The notes beneath the pieces were generated by a model. The model did not search any database. It was not told the DNA's origin and saw only the letters and a list, made by a program, of their open reading frames with translations. 6,518 nt of DNA from Elusimicrobia bacterium RIFCSPLOWO2_01_FULL_59_12 (lineage in GTDB: Bacteria; Elusimicrobiota; Elusimicrobia; 2-01-FULL-59-12), in the NCBI GenBank assembly GCA_001800075.1, contig MGUR01000036.1, forward strand, positions 1 through 6,518. The letters run 5' to 3'. The translations under genes and the position numbers were made by a program. This document shows, in pieces, positions 1 through 4,256 of this stretch (position 1 is the stretch's first letter; each line of letters starts with the position of its first letter).

Positions 1-667
1 CGGCGTTAAACCCGAACCAGCCGAACCACAGGAGCCCCGCCCCCAGGACGGCAAAAGGCAGGTTGTGCGGAGGAGACATTTTGTGGGGGTAGCCGACGCG
101 CTTCTTCAGTACCAGAGCGGCCGCCAGGGCGGCTACGCCGGCATTGATATGAACGACCGTCCCTCCGGCGAAATCCAATGCCCCCATTTTTCGGATAAAG
201 CCCCCAACGCCCCAGACCCAGTGGCACACCGGATCATAGACCAGGGTCGCCCACACCAGAATAAAGAGGCAATAGGCCGAGAACTTCATGCGCTCGGCGA
301 AAGCGCCGATGATCAACGCGGGGGTGATCAAGGCAAACATCATTTGGAAGATCATGAAAGCCAGGTGCGGGATGGTGGCCGCGTAATCGGCGTTGGGGTC
401 CTGCCCGACGCCCTTCAGCCAGGCCCATGACAGGTCCCCTATCCAGCCCCCTTTATCGGGTCCGAAGGACAGGCTGTAGCCGAAGGCGACCCATTGAAGG
501 GTCAACAGGCCCACGGCCATCATGCACTGCTGCAGCACCGACAGCATGTTCTTTTTACGGACCAAGCCTCCGTAAAAGAACGCGAGCGCCGGCGTCATGA
601 GAAGAACCAGAGCGGCCGAAATGAGAACCCAGGCGGTATCGCCCGTGTCGATCGTTGGAGAAGGCAT
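1..667 (-). CDS. amt: Ammonium transporter (Amt/Mep/Rh family), N-terminal 222 residues, cut by window edge
   Basis: An inner-membrane channel protein that takes up ammonium, usually as a homotrimer and often controlled by a PII protein. The reading frame is open from the ATG at 667 to the left edge. It shows family hallmarks in order: FFYGGLVRKKN (about 30-40), AFAERMKFSA (122-131), HWVWG (149-153), LDFAGGTVVHINAG (164-177) and WFGWFGFNA (214-222). By alignment from memory with E. coli AmtB, the outer-gate Phe pair falls at F107 and F111, the recruitment-site Trp at W152, the essential Asp at D165 and the first pore His at H173; all are conserved. The second pore His and the C-terminal PII-contact tail lie outside the window. 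No cleavable signal peptide is evident; the protein begins with a short tail before TM1. The start is supported by a purine-rich Shine-Dalgarno 9 nt upstream. It is divergent from the NhaD-like gene. No glnK is visible. Family assignment is firm; specificity for ammonium is inferred from the family. Confidence 0.96.
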   Translation of the reverse strand, partial: MPSPTIDTGDTAWVLISAALVLLMTPALAFFYGGLVRKKNMLSVLQQCMMAVGLLTLQWVAFGYSLSFGPDKGGWIGDLSWAWLKGVGQDPNADYAATIPHLAFMIFQMMFALITPALIIGAFAERMKFSAYCLFILVWATLVYDPVCHWVWGVGGFIRKMGALDFAGGTVVHINAGVAALAAALVLKKRVGYPHKMSPPHNLPFAVLGAGLLWFGWFGFNA

Positions 668-675
668 CTTTGATT

Positions 676-683
676 TCCCCCTT
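676..683 (-). promoter_or_regulatory. Ribosome binding site of amt
   Basis: On the minus strand AAGGGGGA lies 8-9 nt upstream of the ATG at 667. It is a good Shine-Dalgarno match and fixes the amt start. Confidence 0.6.
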
Positions 684-709
684 GTTTGTGTGGTTGGAAG
701 ACGGCCGAG

Positions 710-715
710 ATTATA
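710..715 (-). promoter_or_regulatory. Candidate -10 box of the amt promoter
   Basis: On the minus strand the sequence reads TATAAT exactly, preceded by TATG. The -35 region 16-18 bp upstream (about 732-739) is poor, with at most three of six consensus matches, so an activator may be needed. Transcription would start near 703, giving a leader of about 35 nt that contains the Shine-Dalgarno. I looked for a sigma-54 (TGGCAC-N5-TTGC) element, common before amt genes, and saw none. Confidence 0.45.
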
Positions 716-783
716 CATAAGACCGTTCCGTTTGCTACCATACCCCCGCGCTGCAAAGGGGCCGCGCGAATTTCGGATCGGAC

Positions 784-831
784 GAGGAAGTCCTTGATGC
801 GTGAACCGCCATCAGGGACTTCTTTTTCTTT
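784..831 (+). terminator. Terminator-like hairpin and U-tract directly before the start codon of the NhaD-like gene
   Basis: Bases 787-799 (GAAGTCCTTGATG) pair with 810-822 (CATCAGGGACTTC) along all 13 positions, with a single G-U pair and a 10-nt loop (800-809). Bases 784-786 can extend the stem weakly into the U-tract. TTTTTCTTT follows at 823-831 and the ATG is at 832. This is the form of an intrinsic terminator, but it sits inside the leader of the gene it precedes. It may act as an attenuator or riboswitch expression platform, or end a short upstream transcript. Alternatively the folded stem brings GAGG (784-787) about 9 nt from the ATG and could create a Shine-Dalgarno by proximity. The pairing is seen directly; the role is inferred. 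Confidence 0.65.
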
Positions 832-2649
832 ATGAGCGAAAGCATCGAACTCGAGGTCATCCAACTGCCGCGGCGCGCCTTCCTGATCGGCTGCGCGGCC
901 GCCGCCGCGGCTTTCTACGCCCTGGGCCAGCACCACCTGACGTCCGGCCTCTGGGTGGCCGCTGAACTGATCCTGACCATCCTGGGCCTGTTCCTCCTGG
1001 GGTCTTTCCGCTACCAATTGGATAAGAACGCCTTGACCTACGGCATGGCCGGTGTGATTATCGCGACCTTTATCCCCCTGTGGTGGCCCGCGTCGCAGCT
1101 CAAGGCCTCCATCGCTCAGGATGGGTGGGGCGCCCTTGCACCCTTTATTCAGCATCATTTCCTGACGCTTCACGGGCTTGAGGGGCTGGTTCATATCGAC
1201 ACGATGCTCTTTATCCTGGGACTGACCTATTTTGTCGCCGTGATCGCCCAGACCCGTCTTCTGGAAACGGTCAGCGGCATGATTCTGCGTAAACAGAAAG
1301 GCAAAGTCCTGCCCACGATGGCGCTGCTCGCGGCGCTGGTCGCCGCGTCGTCCGGGATTCTGGACGGGGTGTCGATGATCGGCTTGATGATCCGGACGCT
1401 GGTCATTATCCTGGCGATGGGCCGCGCGGAAACGCGCGACATCATTTTCGCCGTCATCGTGTCCACCGTGATCACGACGGTGAGCGGGGCCTGGATGGCC
1501 TACGGAGAACCGCCGAACCTGATCATGAAGGCGAACCTGGCGCCGCATCTGGACAACGCGTTCTTTTTGAAGTACTGCCTGCCGATCGCGGTGGGCAGTT
1601 ATCTCATCGTCAGCTGGAACCTGCGCCGGCGGCTGGGGAAGCGCCGGATCGATCTGGCGGCGCAGGACATCCTGGACGCGCACAGCGCCGACGTGCGCTT
1701 CCTGCAGGCGAGCCGCCACGGCGAGGTTTTCACCCCGGTGGAGTTTGTGGAAAATCAGAAAGACACCCTGGGCAAGCATTTCATCCCCGTCCACGCGCGC
1801 GTCCTGGCCGGGGAGCCCCTGGGGGAGGCGCTCATCCGCGAAGAGGTGCCCGGATCGGCGCGCCGGCAGCTGCTGGGACATTACGTGTCGGAAGATCTGG
1901 CGGAGTCCCTGGAACAGCATTATCAGCATCTGATCCAGGAGGACCCCGGCGCCCGGAACGGATCCGAGGCGAAAGTCCGCCAATCGATTGAGACCACCTC
2001 GCGCCGCCGGCGGCGCGCCCAGCGCATCGGCGCGCTGTCGTTCATTCCCTTTATCGGCCTCCTGATCCTGCACGGGGCGCATCACGGACTTCCCTTGTTC
2101 CTGGCCTCGGCGGGCGGCTTCGCGGCGGCGCTTTTTGGGATCTACAAGATCCCCAAGATGCGGTCGCTCGCGCTGACGGAGGCCCGGCATGAATTCAAGG
2201 AGTATCTCTTTTTATTCCCCCTTTTCCTGTCCATCTCGCTCCTGCAGAGAACCGGCTTTTTTGACCAACTGTCGCATCTGCTTCAGGAGGGCATCACGCG
2301 TCTGGGCGTCTCCCATGTCGCTTATATTCAATACTGGAGCGCCTGCCTGCTGTCCGCCATTCTGGACAATAACGTCGTGGCGGACTTCGCCTCCAAGGCC
2401 CTGCACGGCCTGGACCTCGGCACGCTTTATCTTTTCTCCATGGCTCAGATTGCGGGCTATGCGGTGGGCGGCTGCTGGACGCACATCGGGTGCGCGCAGT
2501 CGGTCGTGGCGTTCGCGTTTATCCGGAAGGAAATCAGCCCGCGCTATACGCCGGTGCAGTGGATGAAGTCGATGACGCTGATTGTTCTGGAGATGAGTTT
2601 GTTCGTGACGGCGGTGGTTTATCTGATCGGCTGGCTGACGGCGCGCTAG
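832..2649 (+). CDS. NhaD/ArsB-type (ion transporter superfamily) putative Na+/H+ antiporter, 605 aa
   Basis: Polytopic inner-membrane protein, probably exchanging Na+ (or Li+) for H+. The two-half inverted repeat architecture of the ion transporter superfamily is visible. The first half has hydrophobic segments from about 16 to 260, with ILDGVSMIGLM (176-186) and GEPPNL (225-230). The second half, about 400-602, has SAILDNN (508-514) and GGCWTHIGCAQSVVAF (546-561). The SA-x-LDN and the G-rich paired motifs resemble NhaD ion-binding hairpins, with D178 and D512 as likely functional acids. In the first half the usual Asn after the Asp is Gly (G179). About 130 charged, soluble residues (265-395, ending in five Arg) separate the halves and should be cytoplasmic. 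The protein is longer than typical NhaD (about 400-480 aa) because of this insertion and an extra N-terminal region. The ATG at 832 is chosen because an in-frame TGA lies at 802 and the next Met (residue 72) would remove two membrane segments; there is no linear Shine-Dalgarno. A citrate or other anion carrier of the same superfamily is the main alternative. Confidence 0.82.
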   Translation: MSESIELEVIQLPRRAFLIGCAAAAAAFYALGQHHLTSGLWVAAELILTILGLFLLGSFRYQLDKNALTYGMAGVIIATFIPLWWPASQLKASIAQDGWGALAPFIQHHFLTLHGLEGLVHIDTMLFILGLTYFVAVIAQTRLLETVSGMILRKQKGKVLPTMALLAALVAASSGILDGVSMIGLMIRTLVIILAMGRAETRDIIFAVIVSTVITTVSGAWMAYGEPPNLIMKANLAPHLDNAFFLKYCLPIAVGSYLIVSWNLRRRLGKRRIDLAAQDILDAHSADVRFLQASRHGEVFTPVEFVENQKDTLGKHFIPVHARVLAGEPLGEALIREEVPGSARRQLLGHYVSEDLAESLEQHYQHLIQEDPGARNGSEAKVRQSIETTSRRRRRAQRIGALSFIPFIGLLILHGAHHGLPLFLASAGGFAAALFGIYKIPKMRSLALTEARHEFKEYLFLFPLFLSISLLQRTGFFDQLSHLLQEGITRLGVSHVAYIQYWSACLLSAILDNNVVADFASKALHGLDLGTLYLFSMAQIAGYAVGGCWTHIGCAQSVVAFAFIRKEISPRYTPVQWMKSMTLIVLEMSLFVTAVVYLIGWLTAR

Positions 2650-2658
2650 CGGGAGGTC

Positions 2659-3090
2659 CTAATCAACGACCTGGCGCAGCACTTTCATCGCCAGTTCGGC
2701 GTCCGTATCGCTTTTTAACGCAAAAATCGTCGTAAACCGGTCCCCGTCCACCGTCGTCACCAGGGCCCGCACGGAAAGATTCGCGTGTTCCAGCGCGGCC
2801 GTCAGCCGGAAATTGCCCCCCACGCGGCTGGGCCCCTGCACCTGAACCCCCACGACGTCCGGCCGCATGACAAAATCCGCCCGCTTCGCCGCATCTTCCT
2901 GTTTTTTGCCTTTGATCGGCGCGAGAAAAAGGATCGCCTTGCCCGGCTTCTCCCCCAGAGGGCGGCAGAGCGAGAATTCGATATCCGCCCCCGCGTCCGC
3001 CAGGACTTTGAACAGGCCGGTGGTCGCTCCCACCACATCATCAATCTCCACCGACCACATCGAAAACTTTTTAATCGTGAACGCGCTCAT
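2659..3090 (-). CDS. Small protein with two ACT-like domains, 143 aa
   Basis: Probably a small cytoplasmic ligand-binding (ACT-type) protein; ACT modules commonly bind amino acids and act as allosteric sensors. Two tandem ACT-like units are visible. Unit 1 is about 8-58: a strand with WSVEIDDVVGATTGLFKVL (12-30), then ADAGADIEFSL and a strand near 51-58. Unit 2 is about 79-141: GVQVQGPSRVGGNFRLTAAL (81-100), then HANLSVRALVTTVDGDRFTTIFAL and a final helix. Each unit has the ACT pattern of a strand, a Gly-containing turn into a helix, and two further strands. No catalytic domain is attached. The open frame continues upstream to 3588, but that part is antisense to the CPA2 antiporter, so the start must be at 3090 or at an alternative ATG at 3114 (MAFDNLCR). 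Neither has a Shine-Dalgarno. The gene is convergent with the NhaD-like gene, 9 bp apart with no terminator between. I do not recognise a specific named family. Confidence 0.72.
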   Translation of the reverse strand: MSAFTIKKFSMWSVEIDDVVGATTGLFKVLADAGADIEFSLCRPLGEKPGKAILFLAPIKGKKQEDAAKRADFVMRPDVVGVQVQGPSRVGGNFRLTAALEHANLSVRALVTTVDGDRFTTIFALKSDTDAELAMKVLRQVVD

Positions 3091-3099
3091 GCGGCAGAG

Positions 3100-3149
3100 G
3101 TTATCAAAAGCCATCTGGGCTGTCAAACGGCGCTCTTTTTTTGTCAAAT
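3100..3149. promoter_or_regulatory. Compact divergent promoter region with twin TGTCAAA repeats
   Basis: The 66 bp between the ACT gene (start 3090) and the antiporter (start 3157) contain TGTCAAA at 3121-3127 and again at 3142-3148, 21 bp apart, which is two helical turns. On the minus strand the first copy gives a perfect TTGACA (3126 to 3121), with GATAAC (3105 to 3100) as a 4/6 -10 at 15 bp. On the plus strand CTGTCA (3120-3125) and TCAAAT (3144-3149) form an 8/12 promoter with an 18-bp spacer. The two -35 boxes would overlap. Predicted starts fall at or within a few bases of both ATGs. The repeats are seen directly; their use as -35 boxes or as an operator is inference. Confidence 0.35.
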
Positions 3150-3156
3150 AACGCGG

Positions 3157-4248
3157 ATGAAACGCGTCCTGATCTACAGCGGGCTTCTTCTGGCGGGCAT
3201 GGGGGTGGCACAAGGATCCCTTCTGAATCCCTGGCAGCCTTGGATCCACGCCGTGACGATGGTCTGCCTGAGTTACATCATGCTGGAAGTGGGTCTCGAA
3301 TTTTCCGCGGACATGGGTCATGTCTCCCAATACGCCGCGGACTTTTGGGTGGCTGCCGCGGCCGCCGCGCTTCCCTGGATCCTGTGCGCGCTCTACTTCA
3401 TCGGGGTTCTCCACACACCTGCAAAGGAAGCAGGGCTTGTGGGCCTGTTCGCGGCCGCGACATCCGCCGGCGTTCTGTTCACGATGCTGGCGGCGGCCGG
3501 ACTCAGCCGCACGTGGGTTTTTAAAAAGGCCAGGGTCCTCGCCATCTTCGACGACTTGGTCACCGTGCTTCTGATTATCCCGCTTCAAATCCTATTCGCG
3601 GGTTTTCACTGGAAATTCGTGGGAACCAGCCTGATCAGCGTGGGACTCCTGGCCATGGCCTGGCGCTGGCTGAACCACCTTTTCTGGCCGGTCCGCAAGC
3701 CCTGGCTATTGCTCTATGGCGCGGGGGTGACTCTTGCGTCGTGGTTTTGCGAACATCGCCTGCACCTTCATCTGGGTGTTTTATTGCCGGCGTTTGTACT
3801 GGGCTGCATCCTGCATCATCAGGGGACCCTGAAGGAAGGAGATGACCCTCATTCGGGGCTGGACCAGGGCATCAAGGCGTTGTTTCTTTTTCTGGTCGGG
3901 TGTTCACTTCCCCCGGTTGCGATGAACGGGATGCCTATCGGCACCGCTCTGCTGCATGTGCTGGCGCTTACAATTCTCTCCAACGCGGGGAAATGCGTTC
4001 CGTTTTTTTTGTATCGCCAGGAAGCGGCTTGGAATGAGCGCCTGGCTCTGAGTGTCGCGATGTTCCCCCGCGGGGAAGTGGGCGCGGGGATTCTGCTGGT
4101 CGCTCTCAGTTATGGAATTCAGGGCCTGCCCGTGATGTTAGGGAGTCTAAGTCTAGCGCTGAATCTCTTAATGACGGGCGTGTTTATCCGGGTTGTGGCA
4201 GCCCTCTCGCCAGGATATCGCTTTACAAACCCCCATTCCAGGAGGTAG
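3157..4248 (+). CDS. CPA2-type cation/proton antiporter, 363 aa
   Basis: Inner-membrane exchanger of Na+ or K+ for H+, of the monovalent cation:proton antiporter-2 fold. Almost the whole protein is hydrophobic, with about 11-12 membrane segments. Family signatures include the TM with AATSAGVLFTMLAAAGL (100-116), the two adjacent acids in AIFDDLVTV (129-137; D132, D133) matching the ion-binding ND/DD site, FLFLVGCSL (243-251), and MFPRGEVGAGIL (302-312), the basic/acidic PRGEVG helix typical of CPA2. No C-terminal RCK/TrkA-N nucleotide-binding domain is present, so it resembles short NapA-like forms rather than KefB/KefC; it is slightly short for the family. The frame is open upstream to 2785, but those 124 codons are antisense to the ACT gene and not membrane-like. 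The ATG at 3157 (MKRVLIYSG) begins TM1 and is preferred despite lacking a clear Shine-Dalgarno. Its TAG overlaps the ribosome site region of the downstream synthase, so the two are co-transcribed and probably translationally coupled. The transported ion cannot be told from sequence. Confidence 0.87.
   Translation: MKRVLIYSGLLLAGMGVAQGSLLNPWQPWIHAVTMVCLSYIMLEVGLEFSADMGHVSQYAADFWVAAAAAALPWILCALYFIGVLHTPAKEAGLVGLFAAATSAGVLFTMLAAAGLSRTWVFKKARVLAIFDDLVTVLLIIPLQILFAGFHWKFVGTSLISVGLLAMAWRWLNHLFWPVRKPWLLLYGAGVTLASWFCEHRLHLHLGVLLPAFVLGCILHHQGTLKEGDDPHSGLDQGIKALFLFLVGCSLPPVAMNGMPIGTALLHVLALTILSNAGKCVPFFLYRQEAAWNERLALSVAMFPRGEVGAGILLVALSYGIQGLPVMLGSLSLALNLLMTGVFIRVVAALSPGYRFTNPHSRR
4240..4245 (+). promoter_or_regulatory. 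Ribosome binding site of the sensor-GT20 synthase, inside the end of the antiporter gene
   Basis: A consensus AGGAGG lies in the last codons of the antiporter gene and ends 11 nt before the ATG at 4257. A second, closer purine run (AAAAGGG, 4249-4255) follows. Its place just before the upstream TAG (4246-4248) suggests that translation of the two genes is coupled. Confidence 0.7.
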
Positions 4249-4256
4249 AAAAGGGC

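Noticed and set aside
65..430. 121-codon plus-strand open frame at the left edge
   Set aside because: It is opposite the ammonium transporter frame, which carries the conserved family motifs across the same bases.
716..760. Sigma-54 promoter for amt
   Set aside because: The minus strand has TGG and GCAAA near 731-741, but not the spacing or the -12 GC of TGGCAC-N5-TTGC.
595..2190. 531-codon open frame on the minus strand
   Set aside because: It is antisense to the NhaD-like gene, rich in Arg, Gln, Asp and Gly with no domain, and overlaps the 5' end of amt. It is a shadow of high-G+C codon bias.
2640..2680. Bidirectional terminator between the convergent NhaD-like and ACT genes
   Set aside because: Only 4-bp complementary pieces (GGTC and GACC) are present with no U-tract on either strand, so no terminator is supported.
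2785..3156. 124-residue N-terminal extension of the CPA2 antiporter
   Set aside because: The extension is antisense to the ACT gene, is basic and not membrane-like, and the antiporter's first membrane helix begins right after the ATG at 3157.
3091..3588. N-terminal extension of the ACT protein on the minus strand
   Set aside because: It is antisense to the antiporter, with composition rich in His, Gln, Arg and Gly and no domain. The ACT units begin after 3090.
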